Shown: positions 7,524-15,973, numbered from the stretch's first letter. The stretch: DNA of 64,000 nucleotides from Bacillota bacterium (GCA_023407175.1 JAEYMU010000004.1:62001-126000); one strand, 5' to 3'. The notes: a model not told the origin generated them from the sequence alone. Translations and numbers: made by a program.

Positions 7524-10352
7524 TCACCTCTCTGACTTTTTCATATTCTTTTCTATTTTAATACGCAGCAGGGCTTTTCTCGCCTCCTCCACCAATAGTA
7601 CAACCGGTGGGATGATACACAGGATCAGCCAGTCACTTATACTAAGCGGCAGGGTATGGAACACCTTCTGCAGCGGCGGCAAATATACCAATGCTACAAT
7701 AATCAGGATTTCCACAATAATTCCGATATTTACCTGACGGTTTTTCAATAATCCGACCCGGAATATGGACTGCTTCTCTGTGCGGCAGTTAAAGACCTGG
7801 CCTATCTGTGTAAATACAATAGCTGCCAAGGTCATTGCCGTTGCCTTGATATAAACCGGGTTACCGTCACCGGCAAGCCCTGTCTTAGGCCAACCGTTTT
7901 GCATATTAACAAAGAAATATGCAAAGGTGGAGGCCGCCGCACCCATCATACCATACCACAGGAAAGCTTTCACCATCAGCCTGCGGTTTAACAGCGGTTC
8001 CTTCTGCTTGCGGGGCGGCTGGTCCATAATCCCCTTCTCAGGTTTCTCGGTTCCAAGTCCCAATGCAGGAAGCATATCCGTTCCAAGGTCGATGGTCAAA
8101 ATCTGCATTACAGTGAGGGGCAGCGGAATGGCTCCCCTGGAGAACAAAAACAATGCAGAGGGAACTGCTTCCGGTACATTGGAATTTAAGATATACAAAA
8201 TAAATTTACGAATATTGCTATATACCGCACGTCCCTCTTCAATTGCGTGGACGATGGAGGCAAAGTTATCATCGGTCAGAATCATATCCGCCGCTTCCTT
8301 AGCCACATCGGTACCTGCAATTCCCATCGCCACCCCGATATCCGCCTTTTTCAGTGCCGGGGAATCGTTAACTCCGTCACCGGTTACCGCCACGATCTCA
8401 CCCATCTCCTGAAGATTTGAAACCACGCGCAGCTTTTGCTCCGGTGCTACCCGTGCAAAGATAATTTCATCCTTTAAATATATTTTCAGCTGTTCATCGG
8501 ACATTTCCTCAAGCTCTAAGCCGGAGACCACACGCGGATGCTCTCCCTTGACGATGCCGATACGCTTTGCGATGCTTTCGGCGGTCAGACCATAATCGCC
8601 GGTTATCATCACAATACGGATACCCGCACGCCTGCATTCCTCAACTGCATCGGCAACCTCCGGACGGGGCGGGTCTGCCATAACCACCAGTCCGACAAAC
8701 ACAAGGTTCTGCTCTATGATTTCAGGTGTATAGGCACTCATTGCCGTCGGAAGATGATCCTCCCTGCGAAGCAGGCGGTATGCAACAGCAAGCACCCTAA
8801 GACCATTGCGGGCATAACGGTCATTGGCTTCCATAATCCGGCCCCGCAGCTCCGGTGTCATAGCCTGGGTCTCCCCATTCCTGCGGATGTAATTGCTTAG
8901 CTTCATGATTTCCTTGGGAGCACCCTTGACATAGGCAATCCGTCTGGTACCCTCTATGGGCTTTGGCAGTTCATGAATGGTTGTCATCCGTTTTCTTCTT
9001 GATTCAAAGGGCAGCTCCCTAAGCTGCGGCATCTGATCAGCCACCTTAGTCATATGGATCCCGGCTTTCTCAGCGGCTACGCCGAGGCAGGCTTCGGTAG
9101 GATCGCCAAGTACGGTATACCTGGGGGCTTCCTCACTCGGAGGCAGCAGTCTTGCATTGCTACAAAGGGACGCCGCCGTCAGAAGAAGCTCCATATCCTT
9201 GTCTTCCTGCGCCTTTACTATACTTCCATGATACACCACATTACCATTGGCGCTGTAGCCCACTCCGGTAACCTCATACTCCTTATCCGCCAGCCACAGG
9301 TTGCTTACCGTCATTTCATTCTGTGTCAGTGTTCCCGTTTTATCCGTACAGATTACCGTAGTACTCCCCAATGTCTCCACAGAAGAAAGCTTCTTCACCA
9401 AAGCATGACGCCTTGACATACGCTGGACCGCCATTGCAAGAGCCAGAGTCACCGTCGGAAGCAAGCCCTCCGGAATAAAAGCAACAATCATGCCAAGGGA
9501 AAAGATAAAAGCCGAGGCAACCGGCTCCTTTACAAAAATCAATGCTGCCACAAAGAAGAATATTCCAAAGCTGATTGCCATAATGGAAACCTGTTTTGTC
9601 AGTCGGTTCAATTCCTTCTGTAAGGGACTCTGTTCCGTCTTCATGCTTTGCGTCAGGTTAGCTATCTTGCCAAATTCCGTTCCCATACCGATATCGGTTA
9701 CGACTGCCTTGCAGTTACCCTCGGATATATTCGTCCCTGCAAAAATCAGATTCGGTATCTCCGCACGTGTCAAATCATCCTGCAATACCGCATCCTTTAT
9801 CTTTCTCACCGGATTGGACTCTCCGGTCAAAGTTGACTGGTCCACCTGCAAATCACTTACTTCAATCAGACGTGCATCGGCAGAAATCTTGTCTCCTTCT
9901 GCCAACAGGATAATATCTCCCACCACCAGGTCCTCTGCCAGTATTTTCTGCTCCTCGCCGTCTCTGATTGCCCGGGCATAGGAGGGCAATAGATTCTTAA
10001 GGGCTTCGGTTGCCTTTCCTGCCCGAAATTCCTGCCAGAAGCTGAATATTCCGTTAATCACATTGACCAGCCAGACGGCTATGCCCAGTTGAGGCATCCC
10101 TGCAAGAAATGCCACCCCGCCGCCGATCCATAAGAGAATTGCCATCAAATGAATAAAATTGCTTAAGAAAATCAGAATAACCGACTGTTTTTTCTTTTCC
10201 TTCAGAAGATTTTTACCCTGTACCTTCTGGTATTCTTCGGCCTGTTCCCGGGTCAAGCCCTGGGCGCTCGTCTTTAATGCTTCAAAAACCTGATTCACCG
10301 GAAGTTTATAAATGCTATTCTTCACATTTATATTACTTTCCTTTGTATCCAT
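7524..10352 (-). CDS. P-type cation ATPase, Na+,K+-ATPase-like (P2C-like)
   Basis: A 942-aa P2-type ATPase: N-terminal cation-ATPase domain, TGES of the actuator domain (176-179), phosphorylated D337 in DKTGT, TGDGVND hinge (657-663) and about ten membrane segments. The ion site resembles eukaryotic Na,K-ATPase rather than SERCA: PEGL in TM4 (E295), NSNVPE in TM5 (S724, E728) and IDLGTDM in TM6 (D755, D759). No beta subunit is visible. It heads an operon with two TrkA/RCK genes, which points to K+ and/or Na+ transport. The start ATG has a modest upstream AGG. Bacterial P2C-like pumps are known; substrate is inferred from ligand residues and could still be Ca2+ or Na+. Confidence 0.9.
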   Translation of the reverse strand: MDTKESNINVKNSIYKLPVNQVFEALKTSAQGLTREQAEEYQKVQGKNLLKEKKKQSVILIFLSNFIHLMAILLWIGGGVAFLAGMPQLGIAVWLVNVINGIFSFWQEFRAGKATEALKNLLPSYARAIRDGEEQKILAEDLVVGDIILLAEGDKISADARLIEVSDLQVDQSTLTGESNPVRKIKDAVLQDDLTRAEIPNLIFAGTNISEGNCKAVVTDIGMGTEFGKIANLTQSMKTEQSPLQKELNRLTKQVSIMAISFGIFFFVAALIFVKEPVASAFIFSLGMIVAFIPEGLLPTVTLALAMAVQRMSRRHALVKKLSSVETLGSTTVICTDKTGTLTQNEMTVSNLWLADKEYEVTGVGYSANGNVVYHGSIVKAQEDKDMELLLTAASLCSNARLLPPSEEAPRYTVLGDPTEACLGVAAEKAGIHMTKVADQMPQLRELPFESRRKRMTTIHELPKPIEGTRRIAYVKGAPKEIMKLSNYIRRNGETQAMTPELRGRIMEANDRYARNGLRVLAVAYRLLRREDHLPTAMSAYTPEIIEQNLVFVGLVVMADPPRPEVADAVEECRRAGIRIVMITGDYGLTAESIAKRIGIVKGEHPRVVSGLELEEMSDEQLKIYLKDEIIFARVAPEQKLRVVSNLQEMGEIVAVTGDGVNDSPALKKADIGVAMGIAGTDVAKEAADMILTDDNFASIVHAIEEGRAVYSNIRKFILYILNSNVPEAVPSALFLFSRGAIPLPLTVMQILTIDLGTDMLPALGLGTEKPEKGIMDQPPRKQKEPLLNRRLMVKAFLWYGMMGAAASTFAYFFVNMQNGWPKTGLAGDGNPVYIKATAMTLAAIVFTQIGQVFNCRTEKQSIFRVGLLKNRQVNIGIIVEILIIVALVYLPPLQKVFHTLPLSISDWLILCIIPPVVLLVEEARKALLRIKIEKNMKKSER

Positions 10353-10586
10353 ATACCTGCTTCCCTTCCTTTACTAATACGCCAAATTTATCTGTTTTCT
10401 ATGTTTATCATGAATTATATGCCCTTTCACAGGCAAGGTAAATAAATGTAAATAAATCTTTATGATATACATTAAAACCTTTATTCTTTCTTAACATGAA
10501 AACCATAATCATCAGTTGTATTAGTATTTTAAAAATGGTGGAATAATAATCAGGTATTCTTTTTAAAGTATAAATCGATTAAGTCT

Positions 10587-11462
10587 CTAGGCCTTTTGTA
10601 AAATTGCACCTTGTGGCTTCCCCGTATCATTTCGAGGAATATAATTAACCGGCAGCTGCAATCGCTCCAGCACCAGCTTATCTAGCCGGTGGCGTTCATT
10701 TAAGAATTCTACAACCCCTTGCATCCCCTTAAGTCCATGGTGCCTTCCGTAATTAGACCGAGAAATCCAATCAGCTATTTCATCTATCCAGGCCTTCCTG
10801 GATGGATTTTGCGCCCTTCTCTCTGCTGCCGCCTGTACAATGACCTTTTCCACAGAGTCCGGCTCCAGATAAATGATTACCGGGTTAAGTCCGGACACTG
10901 TATTGATAAGTTCCGAAAGCCAGGTTTTAATTTCTTTGTCCGTTTTCTCATAGACTCCCAGAAGTTCAAAAATATGATTTTGTAAAAAAGCACATTCAAA
11001 GATGGTAATATGATTACTGCTTACTGCCTCCTTTGCAAACCTCCTCCACCGTTTCAAATGTACCCCTTGAAATTTCTGCAGACTGCTTCTCCCGTCACAG
11101 AGCTCTTTTTCAGCCACTGTACCGATCAGGCTCCAGTACTGCTCCTGCGGAAATTGAATTTTTGTATAAGCCAGCACCAGGGCATCCTCTTCCCTGCGAA
11201 CCTGTGCCTCAATGCAATTCTCCACCTCCTCCCAGGTAATTGCCTGTCCGGAGGCTTCCCACATGTTTCTGCACTGCTCTTTAAACGCGTTATATTCCTG
11301 CTCCGATAAAAATGCCTGCCAGGAACAATCTGCGGGATGAAGCATTCCTTCTTCATATAAGTCTACCAGATACCCTTGAGCTTCCAGTTCACACTTTAAT
11401 TTTCGGGCCGTCGTTGTTTTTCCAGTTCCTGGAATTCCCTCCACCAGATAAAGCCTGTTCAT
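10587..11462 (-). CDS. P-loop nucleotide kinase-like protein of unknown function
   Basis: A 291-aa protein with a Walker A loop at its N-terminus (VEGIPGTGKTTTA), as in nucleoside/nucleotide kinases and small zeta-toxin-like or chloramphenicol-phosphotransferase-like P-loop enzymes. The rest is rich in aromatic and charged residues without a motif I recognise. The longer frame begins four codons earlier, but GGAGA lies 5 nt before the ATG at 11462, which fixes the start. It is followed upstream by the ABC-F gene on the same strand with a gap of about 70 nt, so co-transcription is possible. I do not assign a substrate. Confidence 0.6.
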   Translation of the reverse strand: MNRLYLVEGIPGTGKTTTARKLKCELEAQGYLVDLYEEGMLHPADCSWQAFLSEQEYNAFKEQCRNMWEASGQAITWEEVENCIEAQVRREEDALVLAYTKIQFPQEQYWSLIGTVAEKELCDGRSSLQKFQGVHLKRWRRFAKEAVSSNHITIFECAFLQNHIFELLGVYEKTDKEIKTWLSELINTVSGLNPVIIYLEPDSVEKVIVQAAAERRAQNPSRKAWIDEIADWISRSNYGRHHGLKGMQGVVEFLNERHRLDKLVLERLQLPVNYIPRNDTGKPQGAILQKA

Positions 11463-11529
11463 AATTGTCTCCATTTCCGTACATATCCCGTACTCATTCT
11501 GCCAAATGATATTTCGTTACTCTCTGCTT

Positions 11530-12960
11530 TCAGGAGCGCTCAAAAATCTCTCCGTTCTCAATTACATAGGTAATATCGGCCAGGTTTTCTACCAGCTTTC
11601 TATCATGACTAACTACCAGCAGGGTTCCGTCATAGCTTTTCAGCAGCTTCTCCAGTCCTTCCATGGTATAGATATCCATATGGTTTGTCGGTTCGTCCAG
11701 TATCAGAAGGTTGCAGTCCGATACCAGCACCTTGGCAATTGCCGTCTTTACCCGTTCACCGCCGGATAATACTTTGACTTTCTTAAAGATATCATTTTCC
11801 ATCATATACAGGTTTCTTAGCACCGCCCGGCAGATATGCTCCGGAACAATTGCAGTTGATATAACATTCTCCAGTGCCGACTTCTCGTAATCAAGATTCT
11901 CCTGCTCCTGGGAGAAATATCCGACCCTAACTTCTGAGGTAAGGAAGGTATGCTCCTCACGGTTTAGCAGCATCCGGATTAAGGTAGTTTTACCTGAACC
12001 GTTATCTCCGGTCAGGAAGGTCCGTTTTCCCGATAATACGGACATTCTCACCTGATTAAGCACTACATTACCGTCATACACTACGGTCAAACCGTCTGTT
12101 TTTGCGGCTGTTCTTGCCTTGATTTTCTGATAGTCGCCTAATTTCATCGAGATATTCGGCAGCTCTGTCGGGCGCTCCTTCCTCTCCAGATGGCTTAACC
12201 TGCTCTCCAGGGCTGCTGCCCTCTTCTGGACATGTCCCTGCCTTATGGAAGCTCCGCCCTTATAAAGCATCCATTCGCTGGAGGACATATTCCTTGGCGG
12301 CTTGCTAATACGCTTTGCTTCTTCTTTAATATCGGTAATCGTCTTCTCCAGTCTTCTCTTTTCATTCCGATACTGTTCATATTCAAAGGCCATAAATTCC
12401 CGTTCTCTTTGCCTCTCCTCAAACCAGGCTGTATAATCCCCCGGAAATATGCGAAGCTTGCCCTCCTCCAGCTCCCAGATCTGGTTGCAGACACGGTTTA
12501 AAAGCTGCCTGTCGTGGGAAATGAGCACCACCGCCCCGTGATAGGAAGCCAGCATCTTTTCCAGTAAAAGTATTCCGTTTACATCCAGATTCGTAGTTGG
12601 TTCATCCGCAAAGAGCAGGGGCGCGTGCTTTGAAAAGGCTGCGGCTATTGCAAGTCTAGTCTTTTCTCCGCCGCTTTTTATCGCACTGTCCTTTAAGCTC
12701 ATCTGGCTGATATACTGACCCGGAATAATAGTCTCCTGCACTTCACCGTCCTGGCGTATCTCTGCAATCTCGCAGCTTCTTATGACATTTCCTTCATCAC
12801 AAGGGATACGGCCGCTTAAAATCCCCAGCAGGGTACTTTTTCCGGCACCGTTTCTTCCTACCAAACCGATACGGTCATTTTCACCTATTTCTATTTTATC
12901 AATATCAAGTATGCTTTGAATTCCATATTCTTTCTTGATTTTTTGTCCTTTTAACAACAT
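11530..12960 (-). CDS. ABC-F family ATPase, antibiotic-resistance type likely
   Basis: A 476-aa soluble protein with two ABC ATPase domains and no membrane segments. Domain 1: Walker A GRNGAGKST (35-43), signature SGGEK (about 96-100), Walker B ending E120. A charged linker at about 180-265 would be the ribosome-entering arm. Domain 2: Walker A (317-325), LSGGE (398-402), LILDEP with E423. ABC-F proteins bind the ribosomal E site; short members of this shape (Lsa/Vga/Msr-like) dislodge macrolide, lincosamide or pleuromutilin antibiotics. An unusually long structured leader with a consensus promoter lies upstream, as is typical for inducible members. AGGAGG precedes the ATG. The drug profile cannot be read from sequence. 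Confidence 0.85.
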   Translation of the reverse strand: MLLKGQKIKKEYGIQSILDIDKIEIGENDRIGLVGRNGAGKSTLLGILSGRIPCDEGNVIRSCEIAEIRQDGEVQETIIPGQYISQMSLKDSAIKSGGEKTRLAIAAAFSKHAPLLFADEPTTNLDVNGILLLEKMLASYHGAVVLISHDRQLLNRVCNQIWELEEGKLRIFPGDYTAWFEERQREREFMAFEYEQYRNEKRRLEKTITDIKEEAKRISKPPRNMSSSEWMLYKGGASIRQGHVQKRAAALESRLSHLERKERPTELPNISMKLGDYQKIKARTAAKTDGLTVVYDGNVVLNQVRMSVLSGKRTFLTGDNGSGKTTLIRMLLNREEHTFLTSEVRVGYFSQEQENLDYEKSALENVISTAIVPEHICRAVLRNLYMMENDIFKKVKVLSGGERVKTAIAKVLVSDCNLLILDEPTNHMDIYTMEGLEKLLKSYDGTLLVVSHDRKLVENLADITYVIENGEIFERS

Positions 12961-12968
12961 AAAAAAAA

Positions 12969-13240
12969 TCCCTCCTAAACCTTTCGTTCAGAACGGATGA
13001 TATGCAGCATAAACACAGATTCTCTCTGCGAAGATGTAATCAAAGAAAGGGAGCTGATCAGCCTGTTTAAGGCCTGCGCCGTTTTAGACCTTCCCTGTCT
13101 CCTATGCTGAAATAACGACTGAACGAAATGGCATCATAAAATCATCTTATTTACATAAGATTTATCTCTTTACCATCTTAACAAAAATTGTTCAGTCATT
13201 ACATTCTCATAGCTTCTAATCACACCTGTCATAATAAATT
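12969..13240 (-). promoter_or_regulatory. Structured 5' leader of the ABC-F gene, candidate attenuator
   Basis: The transcript starts about 280 nt before the gene. Three related segments can pair in mutually exclusive ways: segment 1 (13190-13197) pairs with segment 2 (13117-13124) over 8 bp, while segment 2 (13119-13128) also pairs over 10 bp with segment 3 (12982-12991), just upstream of the AGGAGG. Segment 1 overlaps the start of a 9-codon leader ORF. A CUCCCUUU stretch near 13050 could also cover the ribosome binding site. The layout resembles drug-inducible erm/msr/vga leaders. This is inference from complementarity only. Confidence 0.55.
13170..13199 (-). CDS. Candidate 9-aa leader peptide of the ABC-F gene
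   Basis: A short frame, MTEQFLLRW then stop, lies in the leader about 40 nt after the predicted transcription start. Its first codons form segment 1 of the alternative stem, so ribosome stalling here would free segment 2. The ribosome binding site is weak (GAG about 6 nt upstream). The frame is open 11 codons further upstream, but no ribosome binding site fits there. The Arg-rich MT... style recalls, but does not match, known macrolide-sensing leader peptides. Confidence 0.35.
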   Translation of the reverse strand: MTEQFLLRW

Positions 13241-13247
13241 TACATTT

Positions 13248-13276
13248 ATTATATAGGCAAAATGCTTTTGTGTCAA
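13248..13276 (-). promoter_or_regulatory. Consensus sigma-A promoter for the ABC-F gene
   Basis: On the minus strand TTGACA (13271-13276), a 17-bp spacer and TATAAT (13248-13253) match both hexamers perfectly. Such strength fits a gene held in check after initiation by the leader. The predicted transcription start is near 13241. Confidence 0.85.
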
Positions 13277-13401
13277 TTTATTAACCTATTATTTTTTCAA
13301 AAGCCTATATCAGCAAGACAGAATCTGCTTAATCCGTTGATAATCGCCAAGGATATCCGGCAGGCTCTCACTGAAAAGCTCTAAAGAAATAATCTATTGT
13401 C

Positions 13402-13956
13402 CTAATTTTGATAATCCTCCGAATACTGGATTGCCTTCCCTGCCTTAAAGCCAAATAAAATAGTTTCAATTGCCTGCGCCGTAATAACACGGTATTGCAG
13501 GAAGTACATCATGTTATCCACAAAATCAATATAATCCGATTTTTTCTCATCCAGTATTAATGTGTTTATATTCTCGTTATTCAGCCCTCGCAGCAAATAG
13601 CCGGTTACAAAACGTTCATTGGCGAAGGTAAGATTATAGTCCTCCAGATTATCCTTTACAATCATCAGCGGCTTACGCTTAATCAGCCAGAAGGCCGTAT
13701 AGGAATAAATCTTTGTGGTACTGATCCGTTCTATTCCATGAAACTGCTTCAAGCGGTCAATATCCACAAAATAATCAATGATCATCTGGTTTAAGGCATT
13801 TTTGGATATAACAAGATTCTCCTCATAATGATGCCTCTTGATAAACTCACTCATGTAATCATACAGGGTCGCGTACCGGTTTTTAATTCTTTCCTCACCA
13901 AAGGCATCAATCAGATATTGATAGGTTTTGCTGTTGAAGTTCCTATAATTGTCCAT
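13402..13956 (-). CDS. Unknown protein, last gene of divergent RelA/SpoT unit
   Basis: A 184-aa soluble protein with no motif I recognise; it is rich in Tyr, Asn and Ile with mixed alpha/beta character. The frame is open nine codons upstream (13983), but the ATG at 13956 has GGTGG/AGGACGG in front and overlaps the stop of the 73-aa gene by 14 nt, which suggests translational coupling. Together with that small gene and the RelA/SpoT-like gene it forms a tight three-gene unit. A role as partner or neutraliser of the synthetase is possible by position only; it shows no DUF4065 (Panacea) hallmark. Confidence 0.65.
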   Translation of the reverse strand: MDNYRNFNSKTYQYLIDAFGEERIKNRYATLYDYMSEFIKRHHYEENLVISKNALNQMIIDYFVDIDRLKQFHGIERISTTKIYSYTAFWLIKRKPLMIVKDNLEDYNLTFANERFVTGYLLRGLNNENINTLILDEKKSDYIDFVDNMMYFLQYRVITAQAIETILFGFKAGKAIQYSEDYQN

Positions 13957-14164
13957 TGTAAGCCACCGTCCTGTTATCAACATAATTATAATATGACATC
14001 GTCTTTAAATATTTCTGATAGTTCTTAAAATCGATATTTTCAAACTCAATCGTATAATCCTCATAATTGTTGGGAAGCACATGCTTTGACAATGTCCCGT
14101 TTTTCAGGGCAGTCATGAATTCCTCCGCAGCCTCCACCGCTTCCTTACTGTGTTCTATCTTCAT
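13943..14164 (-). CDS. Small acidic unknown protein between RelA/SpoT-like gene and 184-aa gene
   Basis: A 73-aa soluble protein (starts MKIEHSKEAVEAAEEF), with an Ala/Glu-rich N-terminal helix and a Tyr/Asn-rich C-terminus. GGAGG lies 7 nt before its ATG, 14 nt after the stop of the RelA/SpoT-like gene, and its 3' end overlaps the next gene. This supports real, coupled translation. No family is recognised. Its size and position between a possible toxin enzyme and a second unknown gene would suit an antitoxin or adaptor, but nothing in the sequence proves it. Confidence 0.6.
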   Translation of the reverse strand: MKIEHSKEAVEAAEEFMTALKNGTLSKHVLPNNYEDYTIEFENIDFKNYQKYLKTMSYYNYVDNRTVAYNGQL

Positions 14165-14178
14165 ATCGGTTCCTCCGT

Positions 14179-15132
14179 TTAATATAAATCATTAATATCC
14201 CCGACAGACTTTGAAGCAATGCTTCGTGAATGCAGGTTATCATATTTGTGGCTCTCCTGTACCCTGCTTTGAGACGTATCGTTTCTTTCAGAACTGATCC
14301 TGCGAAGCTCCGTCTTGTCATTAGGCACCGAGAATATAGATTCATCATAATAATCATGCATGAACATGCTCAATTCATCAGCCACCTCCGCAACCTTGCT
14401 AAGCAGGTTGGAGGTTCGGTTCAGCACCAGCTTTTTATTCCCTGCATAAAGCTTGTACACGAAATCATGGTCATTTTCACTCCAGGCCTCATCAAACAGG
14501 GTTCTCACCTGCAGCTCAATATAGGTTCCGTAATAATTAATAATATAATGATTGCTGCTATAGCCGGGATTATTCTTCTCAAAATCAAAGGTGTCACGGC
14601 CCTTTAATTCATAGCATTTGGTATTTTCCTCATAACGATAGAAAACCTTCGGCCGTTCTGCCAGAAACGCCTCTTCGCCATCCCCAATATAATCCCTGAT
14701 TCTATTCTTGACATATTTCTCGGTTCCTTTAAAATAATGGTGCCAGATCAAGTCATGAATTTCCTCCCACTGATACCTGTGGCGAATTAAAATCCTTGCA
14801 CCCAGAAGATCCATAATTACCTTACCATAGGTATCCTTCGTAATATTAGCATAATCCAGATCGGTAAAATCACTGCATTTTTTATGAATGATCTTGACAA
14901 TCAGACTCTCCGGGCTCTTGATACGGTGACGCATGGAATGCATCGCCGAAGGCGTTCCGAATTCTTCAATAAAGCTTGTAATCGTCCTCTTCAAGCTTCC
15001 GTCCCTAAGCTTTTGCTCATAATCCTCATAAATTTCCGTCATAATGCCCCACAAATTCGGATTAAGCTTCTCCAGCTCATGAAATTTCTCGGTTATTTTA
15101 TTTTTTTGAAGAAAAATATCTTTGCTTTCCAT
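14179..15132 (-). CDS. Divergent RelA/SpoT-domain alarmone synthetase-like protein
   Basis: A 317-aa protein lacking HD hydrolase, TGS and ACT domains. The synthetase core spans about 68-223: RIKSPESL (70-77), DLLGARILIR (108-117), GYSSNH (190-195, in place of the usual GYRSxH) and ELQVRT...AWSENDHDF (206-224). Compared with RelQ it carries an insertion of about 50 residues (130-185) and a polar C-terminal tail (270-317). Single-domain RelA/SpoT proteins make (p)ppGpp or, in toxic variants, ppApp or pyrophosphorylated tRNA. The Ser in place of Arg in the G-loop motif and the operon with two small unknown genes make it unlike the canonical RelQ at 28501-29193. Confidence 0.8.
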   Translation of the reverse strand: MESKDIFLQKNKITEKFHELEKLNPNLWGIMTEIYEDYEQKLRDGSLKRTITSFIEEFGTPSAMHSMRHRIKSPESLIVKIIHKKCSDFTDLDYANITKDTYGKVIMDLLGARILIRHRYQWEEIHDLIWHHYFKGTEKYVKNRIRDYIGDGEEAFLAERPKVFYRYEENTKCYELKGRDTFDFEKNNPGYSSNHYIINYYGTYIELQVRTLFDEAWSENDHDFVYKLYAGNKKLVLNRTSNLLSKVAEVADELSMFMHDYYDESIFSVPNDKTELRRISSERNDTSQSRVQESHKYDNLHSRSIASKSVGDINDLY

Positions 15133-15220
15133 CTCTACCAGTCCTAACCGTATCTATCTGTTATTCAAGCTGCACCGTGTTATACGGCACAGATATACCC
15201 GTTTATCTATACGCAAATAA

Positions 15221-15253
15221 GCAAAGGATGGCGCTTCCTCGCACCATCTTTGC
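15221..15253 (-). terminator. Probable terminator of ilvBN
   Basis: On the minus strand GCAAAGATGGTGC and GCGCCATCCTTTGC fold into about 13 bp with one bulge and a U-G pair around a 6-nt loop. Only a mixed TTATTT tract follows, so it is moderate evidence. Confidence 0.5.
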
Positions 15254-15326
15254 TCACTCATCTATTATAACATGCAAGTAAAAAAATGTTAAGCTAAACT
15301 TTGAATTGTTTGTCATATTCCGCGTA

Positions 15327-15818
15327 TTACTTTGTAATGGCCTCAATTGCAACGCTGCCGCCCCGCACAATCTCAATCCGGTTGCAAAAGCAATTATTCA
15401 GGAGCTTAATCAGCTCATTATTCTTCTCCTGGGTCTGGACGCACTCCAGCAGGATGGAATTCTTGGCGTAATCAGCGATTGCAAGTCCAAATATATCCGC
15501 AATCCGGAACACCTCCGTCTTATCTGCCTCACTTAAATGGAACACCTTAACGAAGAGCAGCTCCTTCATATGAATTGCAATATCGGTATAATCCACCACC
15601 TTGATTACTTCAACCGCACGGTTGAACTGCTTTTTAATCTGCTCAAAGGTCTTGTCATCACTGGTCAGACCGATTGTTATCCGGGAAATCGTCTTATCCT
15701 CAGTTTCACCAACTGTCAGACTGTCGATATTGTAGGACTTACTGGAAAATAGGCCGGATATTCTGGCAAGTACTCCAATTTCATTTTCAACAAACAGGCA
15801 AATCCATCTTTTTTTCAT
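15327..15818 (-). CDS. ilvN: Acetolactate synthase small (regulatory) subunit
   Basis: A 163-aa protein with an N-terminal ACT domain (ENEIGVLARISGLFSSKSYN, about 11-30) and the ALS_ss C-terminal domain. It binds valine and stimulates and feedback-controls the catalytic subunit IlvB in branched-chain amino-acid synthesis. It is the second gene of the T-box-controlled ilvBN operon, separated from ilvB by about 160 nt that hold two copies of a paired-hairpin repeat. AAAGGTG precedes the ATG. Length is normal for the short IlvN/IlvH form. Confidence 0.95.
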   Translation of the reverse strand: MKKRWICLFVENEIGVLARISGLFSSKSYNIDSLTVGETEDKTISRITIGLTSDDKTFEQIKKQFNRAVEVIKVVDYTDIAIHMKELLFVKVFHLSEADKTEVFRIADIFGLAIADYAKNSILLECVQTQEKNNELIKLLNNCFCNRIEIVRGGSVAIEAITK

Positions 15819-15832
15819 TTTTACACCTTTCC

Positions 15833-15893
15833 GAATATCACAAGCTTACTTGTGATATTCACCAATAAATAGTTTGAAAGTTCCTTTCAAACT
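15833..15893 (-). repeat. Paired-hairpin intergenic repeat, copy A
   Basis: Two perfect inverted repeats in series: a 12-bp stem with 4-nt loop (15833-15844 / 15849-15860), then a 10-bp stem with 3-nt loop (15871-15880 / 15884-15893). It has the same two-hairpin plan as copy B next to it and copy C at 62870-62949, with a shorter link. Confidence 0.75.
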
Positions 15894-15973
15894 TATACCC
15901 CTGCATATCACAAGCCTTGCTTGTGATACTGCTTCAATAAGGAGTGTGAAAGGGTCTTTTCCTTTCACACTTA
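15893..15973 (-). repeat. Paired-hairpin intergenic repeat, copy B
   Basis: Two stems: TATCACAAGC/GCTTGTGATA (15906-15915 / 15919-15928) and an 11-bp stem (15943-15953 / 15961-15971). It is closely similar over about 80 nt to copy C at 62870-62949. Stem 2 reads GTGTG...CACAC here but GTTTG...CAAAC in A and C, a compensatory change. Confidence 0.8.

Noticed and set aside
10353..10586. Possible c-di-AMP or K+ riboswitch near the ATPase operon
   Set aside because: No ydaO/kimA-type conserved core was visible; only AT-rich sequence.
13310..13393. Minus-strand frame of 27 codons after the 184-aa gene, looking like a protein C-terminus
   Set aside because: It has no start codon or ribosome binding site and follows a stop directly. 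It may be a gene remnant, but the evidence is too thin.
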